Counted from the first letter of the stretch, positions 44,485 through 53,407 are shown. The stretch is DNA of 64,000 nucleotides from Nocardia terpenica (GCF_013186535.1 NZ_JABMCZ010000002.1:992001-1056000), one strand, 5' to 3'. Numbers and translations: made by a program. Notes: generated by a model from the letters alone, not told the origin.

Positions 44485-45690
44485 CTACCAGGTGACCTGA
44501 AGCTGTTGCACGCCATGGACGCCGATGCGAGCCGGGCGCATCCGGATCTCGTCCACCGGCACCGCGAGCCGCAGGGTCGGGAACCGGGATATCAAGGCAG
44601 GCAGGGCGGTTCGCATTTCGACCCGGGCTAGTTGCTGGCCCACGCACTGGTGGATACCGTGGCCGAAACCCAGGTGTCCCACTGCATTACGTCGCAGGTC
44701 GAGGCTGTCGGGATGGTCGAATCGGGCGGGATCGCGATTGGCGGCCTGTAGCGAAAGAACCACCGTTTCACCGGTTGTGATCGTCTGTCCGGCCAGTTCG
44801 ACATCTTCCAGGGCGGAACGGGTGGCGGTGTGGGCGATGGTCAGGTAGCGCATCAGCTCCTCGACCGCTCGATCGGCGAGGTCGGGGTCGGCGCGCAGCG
44901 CGGCCAGCTGTTCGGGGTGGCGGAGCAGCGCGAAAGTGCCTAGTGCCAACATACTTGCGGTGGTCTCGAACCCGCCGATCAGCAGCAGCACAGCCATTCC
45001 GGTGAGTTCGTCGTCCGCGAGATCGGTGCCGGTCAGATCGCTGAGCAGGTCGTCGCTCGGTTCGGCTCGTTTGGCGGCTACCAACTGCCGCGTATAACCC
45101 TGTGCCTCCGCGAGGGCGGCGAAGCCCTGGTCGAAGGGTACGTCGGGGTCGTTCAGCCTGGCGACCAGGTCGGCCACCAGGCGCTGGAACCGATCCCGAT
45201 CCGCTTCGGGCACCCCGAGCAGTTCGCAGATCATCAGTGCCGGAACGGGATAGGCGAACGATTGCACCAGATCCACTGGGCCGCCTACTCGTTCCATGAC
45301 GTCCAGGTATTCGGTGCCGATCTGGGCCACCCGCTCGGTGAGCAGTCGCATCCGCCGGACGGTGAACTTGCCGGTCAACAGTTTTCGGTAGCGGGTGTGC
45401 TCGGGTGCGTCGAGATTGAGGAAGCTGCCGGGCGGCGCCGGAGGCAACGGGCCGACGCCCGCCAGCGCGGAGTGCATGAGCTCGGTTCGCGCGCTGAAGC
45501 GCGGATCGGCCAGGATTGCGCGCACCGTGGCATGCCCGGTCGCCAGCCAGCCCTGGTGGCCGTCCGGAAACAGCATGCGGGTCAGTGGATTTCGCGCACG
45601 CAGGCGCGTCAGCTCGGTGGGTGGGTCGAAGGGGCGGCCCGGGGGACGGGTGGTGGACAACGAGGAGGCGGTGGTCCGCGATTCGATCAT
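44485..45690 (-). CDS. Cytochrome P450
   Basis: A 401-residue soluble bacterial P450. I-helix VLLLIGGFETTASML, K-helix AVEELMRYL (ExxR as EELMR) and the haem loop LGFGHGIHQCVGQQLARVEM with the ligand Cys are complete. Length is normal. Monooxygenase needing ferredoxin and reductase, neither of which is adjacent. Divergent from the MarR-like regulator at 45901; the intergenic region carries repeated GAACGC motifs. The substrate is unknown. Confidence 0.92.
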   Translation of the reverse strand: MIESRTTASSLSTTRPPGRPFDPPTELTRLRARNPLTRMLFPDGHQGWLATGHATVRAILADPRFSARTELMHSALAGVGPLPPAPPGSFLNLDAPEHTRYRKLLTGKFTVRRMRLLTERVAQIGTEYLDVMERVGGPVDLVQSFAYPVPALMICELLGVPEADRDRFQRLVADLVARLNDPDVPFDQGFAALAEAQGYTRQLVAAKRAEPSDDLLSDLTGTDLADDELTGMAVLLLIGGFETTASMLALGTFALLRHPEQLAALRADPDLADRAVEELMRYLTIAHTATRSALEDVELAGQTITTGETVVLSLQAANRDPARFDHPDSLDLRRNAVGHLGFGHGIHQCVGQQLARVEMRTALPALISRFPTLRLAVPVDEIRMRPARIGVHGVQQLQVTW

Positions 45691-45726
45691 GAGATTCCTT
45701 CTGGCGCACGAGTTTCAGTCCGAGCC

Positions 45727-45873
45727 GAACGCTAGGTTGCGTTCAGAGATTGCTCAACGGCGACGGGCAGCAATTCTGGATTACCGCAGGTATATTCGGT
45801 TTCGTCCGTGCAATGACCTTGCCGTCGAACGCAATGTCGGCGGGCTGAAATGCAATGAGATGCCACTGAACGC
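45727..45873. promoter_or_regulatory. GAACGC repeats between P450 and regulator
   Basis: An inverted pair GAACGC (45727-45732) and GCGTTC (45739-45744) with a 6-base spacer, and two further GAACGC copies at 45827-45832 and 45868-45873. The pair overlaps the P450 promoter region, the others are close to the regulator start. Likely operators for the divergent regulator. Confidence 0.5.
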
Positions 45874-45900
45874 ATATCCCGCCGAAGGAGCACCGCACCG

Positions 45901-46593
45901 ATGCCAGGAGGCAGGCTCACACTGCACGAGCGGGAATGCATTGCCGCCGGACTGGCCGACGGGCTGGGATACACCGAGATCGGGCGTCAGCTCCAGCGAC
46001 CGGCCTCCACGATCAGCCGCGAGGTGTCCCGCAACGGCGGACCCGGTCGTTACCGCGCCGACCGAGCCCACCGGGCCACCGCGATGCGGGCGCGACGGGG
46101 CAGGGCGGCCGCGGCGCAGCAATCGGTCTCGAGCTCCACGGGATTCACGATCGACAACGACGCTGTGCGCGATTTCGCGACCTGCTTCACCGAGCTGTTC
46201 GTGAACGACGGTATGCCCCGAATGCAGGCGCGGGTGATGACCTGTCTGCATCTCACCGACTCCGGCAGCCTCACCGCCGCCGAATTGGTGCGCTTACTCG
46301 AGGTGAGCCCCGCCTCCGTCTCCACAGCCGTTCGCGCGCTGGAGAAACGGGATCTCATTCGCCGGGAACGCGATTCGCGACGTCGCGACCGCTACTACAT
46401 CGACGACGACACCTGGTACCGCACCACGCTGAACCTCGCCCGCGCCGCCGAAGAAAAGGTCGAGGCGGTCCGCCGGGGGGCCGAAATCCTCGGTGTGACG
46501 ACGCCCGCGGGCGCCCGACTGAACGAAATCGGCCGCTACCTCGACTACCTCGGCCAGCAGATGGTCCTGGTGGTCGAACGCTGGCGCGGATAA
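45901..46593 (+). CDS. Regulator with IS30-type HTH and MarR-like domain
   Basis: A 230-residue protein. Residues 6-52 (LTLHERECIAAGLADGLGYT and PASTISREVSRNGG) are the helix-turn-helix found at the N-terminus of IS30 transposases. Residues about 85-225 form a MarR/GbsR-like winged helix (LTAAELVRLLEVSPASVSTA, then DLIRRERDSRRRDRYYI). ATG 45901 with GAAGGAGC upstream. Divergent from the P450, which it probably controls. Confidence 0.8.
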   Translation: MPGGRLTLHERECIAAGLADGLGYTEIGRQLQRPASTISREVSRNGGPGRYRADRAHRATAMRARRGRAAAAQQSVSSSTGFTIDNDAVRDFATCFTELFVNDGMPRMQARVMTCLHLTDSGSLTAAELVRLLEVSPASVSTAVRALEKRDLIRRERDSRRRDRYYIDDDTWYRTTLNLARAAEEKVEAVRRGAEILGVTTPAGARLNEIGRYLDYLGQQMVLVVERWRG

Positions 46594-46728
46594 GTGCCGG
46601 TCGATTTACGCCGCGTCGTCGCCCGTGATGTTCGGGGCTGACGGTGCGTGGTTATCGCATTAAATTGTGAGTGTGCGTTCTGGTCACGGGGATCCGAATC
46701 GCTCGATGATGATCGGCGGTATCCGGCG

Positions 46729-47739
46729 ATGAGTCTTATCTTGAGCACCGAGAACCTGCCGGTGGGTGAGCGCCTGGACTTTTGGGAGTACGCGCTGGGG
46801 CGGGTGGGGTCCTCCTTCGATATCCACTACGCCACCGACCGGGAGTTTCACGCGTGGATGCAGGCCGGGTGGATCGCCGGGTTGCAGGTCGCCGGGACGG
46901 CCAGCAGCCGGTACGACCTGGTGCGCACGCCCCGGCGGATTCGCAACTCGGATTCGGAGGCGTACCTGTGCACCGTTGTCGCCGAGGGCCGGATGGGTCT
47001 CGAACAGGATGGGCGCACCACGATTTTGGGCCGGGGCGACTTGGCCATCGTCGACAACTCGCGACCGTATCGCTTCATCGGGGAGTCCTCCCGCCGACTG
47101 GCCCTGGCCAAGTTCCCGTATTCCATGATTCCGCTCCGCCAGGATCGGATCGGGCAGTTGACCGGCGTTCGGATCCCCGGCGACAGCGGTAGCGGCGCAT
47201 TGATTTCGGCGATGCTGTGTCAGATCGTCGATCAGCTCGATTCCGACGATCTGACGGGGAACGGCAGGCTGGCGACGGCCATGACGGACCTGATCGCCGC
47301 CGCGCTGGCCACCCGCCTGGACCTCACCGGATCGCTGCCGTCGCAGACCCGGCAGACGGCGCTGCTCCACCACATCTGCGCCTTCATCGAGCACCACCTC
47401 GACGATCCCGACCTGTCGCCCGACATCATTGCCGCCGCGCACCACATCAATCCGCGCTATCTGCGCAAACTGTTTCAGGCACAGGGTCATACGGTCACCG
47501 GATGGATTCGCGAGCAACGCCTGCAACGCTGCCGCCGGGATCTGGTCGACCCGCGCCTGGCCGGTCAGTCGATCGCCATGATCGCGGCGCGGTGGGGATT
47601 TCTCGACATCGCCCACTTCACCCGGACGTTCCGTGCCGCCTTCGGCCTCCCGCCCGCCGCCTACCGGCACGCTTGCGGCACTCTCGAACGATCCGCCGAC
47701 CCGACCCCGCGAACGCATGGGTCGGAGGATCGCTCGTGA
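46729..47739 (+). CDS. AraC family regulator with AraC-binding-like domain
   Basis: A 336-residue regulator. The N-terminal half is an AraC-binding-like domain (GERLDFWEYALGR; YLCTVVAEGRMGLEQDGR; LAIVDNSRPYRF). The C-terminal AraC HTH pair is IIAAAHHINPRYLRKLFQAQG and IAMIAARWGFLDIAHFTRTFR. ATG 46729 is chosen over an ATG 27 codons upstream. The target is not evident. A strong hairpin follows. Confidence 0.85.
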   Translation: MSLILSTENLPVGERLDFWEYALGRVGSSFDIHYATDREFHAWMQAGWIAGLQVAGTASSRYDLVRTPRRIRNSDSEAYLCTVVAEGRMGLEQDGRTTILGRGDLAIVDNSRPYRFIGESSRRLALAKFPYSMIPLRQDRIGQLTGVRIPGDSGSGALISAMLCQIVDQLDSDDLTGNGRLATAMTDLIAAALATRLDLTGSLPSQTRQTALLHHICAFIEHHLDDPDLSPDIIAAAHHINPRYLRKLFQAQGHTVTGWIREQRLQRCRRDLVDPRLAGQSIAMIAARWGFLDIAHFTRTFRAAFGLPPAAYRHACGTLERSADPTPRTHGSEDRS

Positions 47740-47742
47740 GTG

Positions 47743-47777
47743 CCGCCGGTTCGGTGCCCCCCTTCGGCACCGAACCG
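47743..47777 (+). terminator. Perfect 14-bp hairpin after AraC gene
   Basis: GCCGGTTCGGTGCC and GGCACCGAACCGGC pair exactly around CCCCTTC, four bases after the stop codon. No T-run. Confidence 0.65.
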
Positions 47778-47918
47778 GCCAGCTGGGGTAAATCCACTTC
47801 GCTGTGAGATTTATCTGAGCTGATACCGAAGTCTAGCCGGGACCGGGCGTTTGTCAACTAGGATGAATCTGTCCGCGGCGTGGATTAACAGGAGCTGGTG
47901 GGAGGAGGCTGAGGACTC

Positions 47919-48368
47919 ATGGCCGACAGCGGCGGGGCCGGGCGAGGGACGCTCGCCGACAAGATCGAGAGGTTGTTCCGGATCGTTCGGAAGGCCGGGA
48001 GCGAACAGCACTCCAACGAGGAGGTCGCCGCGGCGTGCCGGGAGGCCACCGGCGAGAGCTTCTCCGCCACCTACCTGTGGCAGCTGCGCACCGGGCGGCG
48101 GGACAATCCGACCAAACGGCATCTGGAGGCGCTGGCGAACTTCTTCGATGTGCCGGTCGCCTACTTCTTCGACGACGATCAGGGCAGGCGGATCCAGGCC
48201 GAGCTCGAACTGCTCGGCGCCCTGCGCAATGCGGAGGTCCGCGACATCGCGCTGCGCGCGGTGAATCTGTCGCCGGACGGGTTGGGCACCATCAACGACA
48301 TCATCGACGCGATCGCCAAGCGGGAGGCCGCGCGCCGGTCGACCGGTTCCGACGACGAGACGAAGTGA
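47919..48368 (+). CDS. EspR-like XRE regulator (copy 1)
   Basis: A 149-residue protein with an N-terminal XRE HTH (LADKIERLFRIVRKAG; SFSATYLWQLRTGRRDNPTK; ALANFFDVPVAYFF) and a helical C-terminal dimerisation part (ELELLGALRNAEVRDIALRAVNLS), the architecture of mycobacterial EspR. It is paralogous to the minus-strand regulator at 50696-51133. The 2H phosphoesterase gene follows after 10 bases, so the two form an operon. Confidence 0.8.
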   Translation: MADSGGAGRGTLADKIERLFRIVRKAGSEQHSNEEVAAACREATGESFSATYLWQLRTGRRDNPTKRHLEALANFFDVPVAYFFDDDQGRRIQAELELLGALRNAEVRDIALRAVNLSPDGLGTINDIIDAIAKREAARRSTGSDDETK

Positions 48369-48378
48369 GACACGGCGA

Positions 48379-48996
48379 GTGGATACCTCCATGGTGGAAC
48401 AGCTGCGGCGGCGCTGGCCCGAGGACTGGACGAAGTTGCACGTCTACTTCTGCCCGGATCCGGTCGAGATCGCGCCGCTCGTCGATGCCTACCGGAGCGT
48501 CCTGGACGGCGTGGATTTCCTCTCGCCGCAGCCCGACGAGTGGTTGCACGCCACCGTCATGGTCGTCGACGGCGTACCGGCGCGCGAGGTGAGCGAGCGG
48601 CAGCGCGCGGACCTGGAACATCACCTCCGGCAGGCGGTTTCGGAGATTCCCGCGTTCACCCTGACGTGCGGTCCCGCGACCGCGGGCCGCAGCAGCATCG
48701 CCCTGGACCTGGTGCCGGATCGGGACTTCCTGCGGCTCGTCGATCGCGTCAAGGTTGCCGCGGGTGCGGTATTCGGCCGCGAGGCGGTCCGGTATTCGAA
48801 TGGCAGACCACACATCACGCTGGGTTACGCGCGCGGCGACGGCGACTCCGGAATCATCCAGACGGCATTGCGCAATGCGACCGACCTTCGAGTCACCCTC
48901 ACCGTCGACGAGGTCCGGCTGGTCGATGTCCTGGTCGACACCGAGCGCGTCCAATTCCGGTGGCGGGAACTAGCGGTTCTCCCGCTGAAGAGTTGA
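48379..48996 (+). CDS. 2'-5' RNA ligase-like 2H phosphoesterase
   Basis: A 205-residue protein of the 2H superfamily. The two catalytic HxTx motifs are visible: LHATVMV at about residue 56 and RPHITLGYA at about 138. Members act on 2'-5' or cyclic phosphodiester bonds in RNA or nucleotides. GTG 48379 or ATG 48391 may be the start. It is co-transcribed with the XRE gene, and its last 27 bases overlap the end of the convergent MAB_1171c-like gene. Confidence 0.85.
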   Translation: MDTSMVEQLRRRWPEDWTKLHVYFCPDPVEIAPLVDAYRSVLDGVDFLSPQPDEWLHATVMVVDGVPAREVSERQRADLEHHLRQAVSEIPAFTLTCGPATAGRSSIALDLVPDRDFLRLVDRVKVAAGAVFGREAVRYSNGRPHITLGYARGDGDSGIIQTALRNATDLRVTLTVDEVRLVDVLVDTERVQFRWRELAVLPLKS

Positions 48997-50166
48997 GATC
49001 GCCCGCCCGCGAACCTGCTGAACGATCGGATCGCCCGCGAATGCCCGCGAGACGCGAATGAGCCAGTCGCGCTCGCTCTCGATATCCCCGGTGCCGCGGT
49101 GCATTTCGACGGCGGCGGACTCGGCCGGATAGCCCACCCCGGCGGCATGCGCGTCGATCGCGCCCGCGATGACGGCCGCCTCGGCGATCACGTCGGCCTT
49201 CTCCCCGGTGATACCGGCCTGCCGGGCGGCTTCGACCGCCCACCGACGCACCTCGGGATGGCAGTGTGCGCGCAGGGCGAGGTTCGCGTCCCGAATCTCG
49301 ATCACCCGCCTGTACACACTGAATTCGTCCCCCTGCTCGATCGGCGCCAATTTGATCTCGGGCAGCGCCCGGTACATCTGCGACCAGAGCGGCTCGAGCT
49401 GGCGACAGTACCGGGCCGTCCGGGCGCGCTCCAGCGGGACCCGGACGAATCGGAAGGCCAGCGCGACAATGCCACCGGCGGCGATCAGCGCCTCGGCGCT
49501 CGACGACAGCAGCGCGGTCACCAGCGCTTCGACCTTGACCGGATGCGGAGCGATCTGGTTGATCACCAGGACGATGGTTTTCCAAGCCGCCCACAGCAAT
49601 CCGGCGAAGGCCCCGAGCATCATGATGCGCAATCCCGCCCGCAGCGGCCGGTCGGGGGTAGCCGCCGAATAGCGACGAATCAGCGCGATGAACGCGACAA
49701 ACGCCCAGGACAGATAGGCGCTGAACAGGGCCAGGTACGCGGTGATCGACGGCCGCTTTCCGTAGACGGTCACGAATTCGGTCGTGAACCGCGTATGGCC
49801 CGCGACGAGCAACGCGCCCATGGCCACGACGACCAGACCGGCGATGACCGCCTGCCGGACCACGAGGCGCTGCGCCTTGGCGGGATCCCGGACCGTATGC
49901 GCCAGGATCGCGAAGACGCACCACCCGGCCGCGACCGCCAGGCTGTTGCCCACCCACCGCGCGAAATTCGGAAACGGCTCGAACGAACTGGCGGCGTGCA
50001 GTGTCCCGGGCGCTATCGCGAAGGCGGCCAGCCCCAGCAGGAAAAAGCAGACGACCGTGTACCAGCCCGCAGCGCTGACGGATTCCTGCCGACGAAGCTG
50101 TAATCCCTTGAAGGCGGCGACAATCAAACAGATCACGCCCACGAGGTACTTCACGAAATCGATCAT
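48970..50166 (-). CDS. MAB_1171c-type putative transporter/membrane protein
   Basis: A 398-residue protein. Seven to eight membrane segments in the first 260 residues (IDFVKYLVGVICLIVAAFKG; AGLVVVAMGALLVAG; GLRIMMLGAFAGLLWAAWK) and a cytoplasmic C-terminal domain of about 140 residues (LEPLWSQMYRALPEIKLAP; VYRRVIEIRDANLALR). This matches the MAB_1171c family of unknown function, usually found beside XRE and ImmA/IrrE genes. It starts 11 bases after the metallopeptidase gene, so XRE, peptidase and membrane protein form one operon. Confidence 0.8.
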   Translation of the reverse strand: MIDFVKYLVGVICLIVAAFKGLQLRRQESVSAAGWYTVVCFFLLGLAAFAIAPGTLHAASSFEPFPNFARWVGNSLAVAAGWCVFAILAHTVRDPAKAQRLVVRQAVIAGLVVVAMGALLVAGHTRFTTEFVTVYGKRPSITAYLALFSAYLSWAFVAFIALIRRYSAATPDRPLRAGLRIMMLGAFAGLLWAAWKTIVLVINQIAPHPVKVEALVTALLSSSAEALIAAGGIVALAFRFVRVPLERARTARYCRQLEPLWSQMYRALPEIKLAPIEQGDEFSVYRRVIEIRDANLALRAHCHPEVRRWAVEAARQAGITGEKADVIAEAAVIAGAIDAHAAGVGYPAESAAVEMHRGTGDIESERDWLIRVSRAFAGDPIVQQVRGRAISTLQRENR

Positions 50167-50177
50167 GAAACTCTCAT

Positions 50178-50684
50178 CTATCCGAACACCGATCTCAGCC
50201 TGTCCAATCCCCCGGTGAGTTCGGTGTCGGATCCCCGCGCGGGATCCGCGCGCCCGGCGCGCATCAGGATCACCGAGGCGAGCATTTCCGCCTCGGCCTC
50301 CTCGGCCTCGGAATACACGGTGCGGCCGAGGACGCGAGTGATCAGCCGGGAGGAGAGATTCTTCATCAGCACCGAGGCGACCGATTGCGTGAGGGCGCCG
50401 ATCCCCTCGTGATTGCACACGATATGCCCGACCTCGTGCGCGATGATGTGTTCCTGATGCAGCACGGTGGTATTGGACGCGTAGAAGATGTAATCGGCGT
50501 CGGGAGTGCCGACGAACAGCCCGCAGGGCGTATCGCGATCCGCGACCATCCCGACCAGTTCGATTCTCCTGCCTCGATATTCGGCCAAGGCAGCGACGAA
50601 GGACTCGGCGGTAAACGGTCGAGGAATGGGCAGTCGGCGCGCTATTTCTTCACAGCGCTTCCGCAAGACCGATGCGTCGTCCAT
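50178..50684 (-). CDS. ImmA/IrrE-type metallopeptidase
   Basis: A 168-residue zinc peptidase. The HExxH motif is in IIAHEVGHIVCNHEG (about residue 84), with a third acidic ligand likely in SEAEEAEAEMLASVI. ImmA/IrrE enzymes cleave a partner XRE regulator when triggered, releasing repression. The partner XRE gene is immediately upstream (11-base gap). Downstream is the membrane protein, which may deliver the signal. Confidence 0.85.
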   Translation of the reverse strand: MDDASVLRKRCEEIARRLPIPRPFTAESFVAALAEYRGRRIELVGMVADRDTPCGLFVGTPDADYIFYASNTTVLHQEHIIAHEVGHIVCNHEGIGALTQSVASVLMKNLSSRLITRVLGRTVYSEAEEAEAEMLASVILMRAGRADPARGSDTELTGGLDRLRSVFG

Positions 50685-50695
50685 CGCTGTCGAGT

Positions 50696-51133
50696 CTAGC
50701 CGTCGATCGGCGGCAGATTCTCCACCTCCCGGGCCCGATCGATGATGGCCGCGATACCGGAGAGGGTGCGCGGCGCCAGGCCCGAGGCCCGCAGCGCCAG
50801 ATTGCGGACCCCGGCGTCCTTCATCGCTTGCAGCAGGCGCAGTTCCGAGTCGATCTGTTCGTCGGTGCCGGTGTCGACGAGGTAGGAGGCGGGGACGCCG
50901 AAGTACCGGGCGATGGCCCGCAGGTGGGCGACCGTCGGGTTGGTCTTCAGGCCCGAGCGCAGTTGCCACAGGTACGCGGAGCTGATCGAGGTGCCCGTGG
51001 CGCGCGTGATCGCCTCGGCGGCAGCCGCATTCGACAGCGGCGGGGCCGAGGGGCTCCGCATCACCTCGAACAGGCGATTGATCTTGGCCGCCAGTTCGGT
51101 GGGAGCTTGCACGCCATCGGTGCCGTCGTCCAC
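50696..51133 (-). CDS. EspR-like XRE regulator (copy 2)
   Basis: A 145-residue protein with a GTG start preceded by GGAGGATC. The HTH (TELAAKINRLFEVM; SISSAYLWQLRSGLKTNPT; AIARYFGVPASYLV) and C-terminal helical part (ELRLLQAMKDAGVRNLALRASGL) parallel the regulator at 47919. It is the first gene of the operon with the peptidase and membrane protein. TGACATGTAC repeats upstream are possible operators. Confidence 0.8.
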   Translation of the reverse strand: MDDGTDGVQAPTELAAKINRLFEVMRSPSAPPLSNAAAAEAITRATGTSISSAYLWQLRSGLKTNPTVAHLRAIARYFGVPASYLVDTGTDEQIDSELRLLQAMKDAGVRNLALRASGLAPRTLSGIAAIIDRAREVENLPPIDG

Positions 51134-51337
51134 GATCCTCCGTCCTGGGTAGCTCGCCTGCGCCGATGGTACACAGTACGACAATTGACATGTACCCAGG
51201 TAAATGACAGAGTATCCGCCATACACAAAGGTATACGGACTTCTAGGTGACATGTACTGGCGTGGAGGGGAGGTCAGTCCTGTCGACCGTACGGGAGCGC
51301 CGACGATCCAACGGCAAGCTCGTAAGGGGTGGACAGG
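51134..51337. promoter_or_regulatory. Promoter/operator region of the XRE operon
   Basis: The upstream region of the regulator at 51133. It carries two direct copies of TGACATGTAC at 51186-51195 and 51248-51257, each containing the ACATGT palindrome, and is markedly less GC-rich than the neighbours. Probable autoregulatory sites. Confidence 0.5.
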
Positions 51338-51400
51338 ATGGCGAGAATAGGCGCTATCGGGTACCTGCGGCGCGATATCGCGGGACCGCGCCAGCAGTAG
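51338..51400 (+). pseudogene. 5' end of a resolvase-like gene, interrupted
   Basis: ATG 51338 with AAGGGGTGGACAGG upstream encodes MARIGAIGYLRRDIAGPRQQ and then a stop. This is the start of a short serine-recombinase-like protein family I recall in mycolata (GYLRRD...GPRQ). The rest is missing, and the serine integrase gene starts 36 bp downstream, so the prophage probably inserted here and split the gene. Confidence 0.5.
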
Positions 51401-51435
51401 ATAGCACTCATATGCCGATCTGTTAGCCTGCCGTT

Positions 51436-53253
51436 GTGAAGTCAAAAGCCCTGGTAGGCGCGCGTGTGAGCGTGTACAGCGACAGCAAGGTTTCGCATCA
51501 AGCCCAACGGGAGAGCGGACACAGGTGGTGTCAAGCCAACGGGGCCGAAGTCCTGGACGAGTTCGAAGACCTGGGCGTGTCAGCGATCAAGGTCAGCACG
51601 TTCGAGCGCCCAGACCTGGGGGCATGGCTCACGCCGGAACGCTCGCACGAGTGGGACACCATCGTATGGGCCAAGGTCGACCGGGCTTGGCGCAGCATGC
51701 GAGACGGACTCGCGTTCATGCATTGGGCCGAAGACAACCGTAAACGAGTTGTGTTTGCCGATGACGGCTTGGAACTCGATTACCGTAATGGTCGCAAAAA
51801 AGGTGACATGCAAGCGGTTATTACCGACATGTTCATGTTGCTACTGTCCATGTTCGCTCAAATCGAGGGCGAAAGGTTTGTGCAACGTTCTTTGAGCGCT
51901 CACGGGGAGTTGAAGACAACGGACCGCTGGCAAGCCGGTACCCCACCATTCGGGTACCTGACGGTTGACCGCCCATCAGGCAAAGGTAAAGGCTTGGCGA
52001 AGAATCCCGACCAGCAGGAAATCTTGCACGAAATGGCCCGACTCTTTCTTGAGGGCTGGTCGTATAACCGTCTCGCAATATGGCTGAACGACAACCAGAT
52101 CAAAACGAACCACAATCTATCGGTCACCGCAAAAGCACAAAAAACCGGCAAGAGCCCGAAGAAACCTCTCTCGGATCGCCCATGGCAGGATGGAACCGTT
52201 AAGAAGATCCTCACGTCCCCCGCTACGCAAGGGTTCAAAGTGATCAATATGCAACCCGACCCGGAGAAGCGGAAACATGGCATTGACCCCGATTATCAGA
52301 TTGCATCAGATCCTGTGACGGGTGAACCGATCCGTATGGCCGATCCAACATTCGACCCGGAAACATGGGCGAAGATTCAGGACAAGGCGGCAGAACGCAC
52401 GGCTAAGCCTCGAGACAAGACGAAATGGTCCAATCCCATGCTAGGGGTTGTGTACTGCAATTGCGGCGCGGCGTTCACCCGAATCTCGAAGGAGGACCGG
52501 AACTATTTTTATTTCCGGTGCGGCCGGGAGCGGGGGCAGGCGTGTAAGGATCGCACGGTACGGGGCGATTTCCTGGAGTCCACCATTCGAGAGTTCTTCC
52601 TTCAAGGCCACTTAGCACACCGGCGTGTTACGCAACGCAAGTTTGTTCCCGGTAATGACCGGAGCGAGGAGTTCGAGCAGATACAGACTTCGATCAGGAA
52701 TATGCGCCGCAATTACGAGAAAGGATACTATAAGGGTGAGGAGGACGAGTACGAGGCAAAGATGGATGGTCTGGTGGCCAAGCGGGATCGGATCGAATCC
52801 GAAGGGGTAGTGATTCGAGGCGGATATGTTACCGAGGATACGGGTAGAACGTGGGGTGACCTGTTCTCCGAATCGGAGGATTGGAGTGTGATTCAGGAAG
52901 CTGTCAAGGATGCTGGTATCCGCCTGATGGTAGAGGGCACTTACCCGTTGATTGTGCGGGTGGACGACCCGAACGAACGTGATGGCATCCCATATTTCTC
53001 AGTGGAGATGAAGCGTGCCCCCGATCTCCGGTCGAATCAGTACCGGATTTGGGCTGCCATCCAAAAAGACCCGGAAGCTAACGACACGGTGATAGGTTCA
53101 CGTCTAGGGGTTCATCCTGTGACCGTGGGGCGTTGGCGGAAACGGATGCCTGCGGATGGGATTGATCCGAAGCCGGAGCCGCAGTATTGGATCGAACCGT
53201 TCGGGGGTACGCCTGATCCGGGTGAGTCGCACCCCGGCGACGCAGCGGCGTAG
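51436..53253 (+). CDS. Large serine recombinase (phage integrase)
   Basis: A 605-residue site-specific recombinase. The N-terminal resolvase catalytic domain shows the active-site Ser in VGARVSVYSD, the Arg region around MLLLSMFAQIEGERFVQRS and the long E helix. A recombinase domain follows (GTPPFGYLT), then a zinc ribbon (YCNCGAAFTR and YFRCGRERGQACKDR), a coiled-coil segment and a C-terminal HTH (DTVIGSRLGVHPVTVGRWRKR). GTG start. It is less GC-rich than its neighbours. It marks the left end of the prophage extending to the right. Confidence 0.93.
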   Translation: MKSKALVGARVSVYSDSKVSHQAQRESGHRWCQANGAEVLDEFEDLGVSAIKVSTFERPDLGAWLTPERSHEWDTIVWAKVDRAWRSMRDGLAFMHWAEDNRKRVVFADDGLELDYRNGRKKGDMQAVITDMFMLLLSMFAQIEGERFVQRSLSAHGELKTTDRWQAGTPPFGYLTVDRPSGKGKGLAKNPDQQEILHEMARLFLEGWSYNRLAIWLNDNQIKTNHNLSVTAKAQKTGKSPKKPLSDRPWQDGTVKKILTSPATQGFKVINMQPDPEKRKHGIDPDYQIASDPVTGEPIRMADPTFDPETWAKIQDKAAERTAKPRDKTKWSNPMLGVVYCNCGAAFTRISKEDRNYFYFRCGRERGQACKDRTVRGDFLESTIREFFLQGHLAHRRVTQRKFVPGNDRSEEFEQIQTSIRNMRRNYEKGYYKGEEDEYEAKMDGLVAKRDRIESEGVVIRGGYVTEDTGRTWGDLFSESEDWSVIQEAVKDAGIRLMVEGTYPLIVRVDDPNERDGIPYFSVEMKRAPDLRSNQYRIWAAIQKDPEANDTVIGSRLGVHPVTVGRWRKRMPADGIDPKPEPQYWIEPFGGTPDPGESHPGDAAA

Positions 53254-53407
53254 GCGACTTGCACCGGGAGCAGGGCAGGGGGCAATAGGCCGGTCTGAGC
53301 CGCCTTCTGCCTTGCGAACGCATCGGTTCCGTGTGGAAGTGTGCTTCACTGGCGGAAGATCACTGACGATCGATGTCAGCGGAATGCACAGAGGGGATAC
53401 AACTTTC

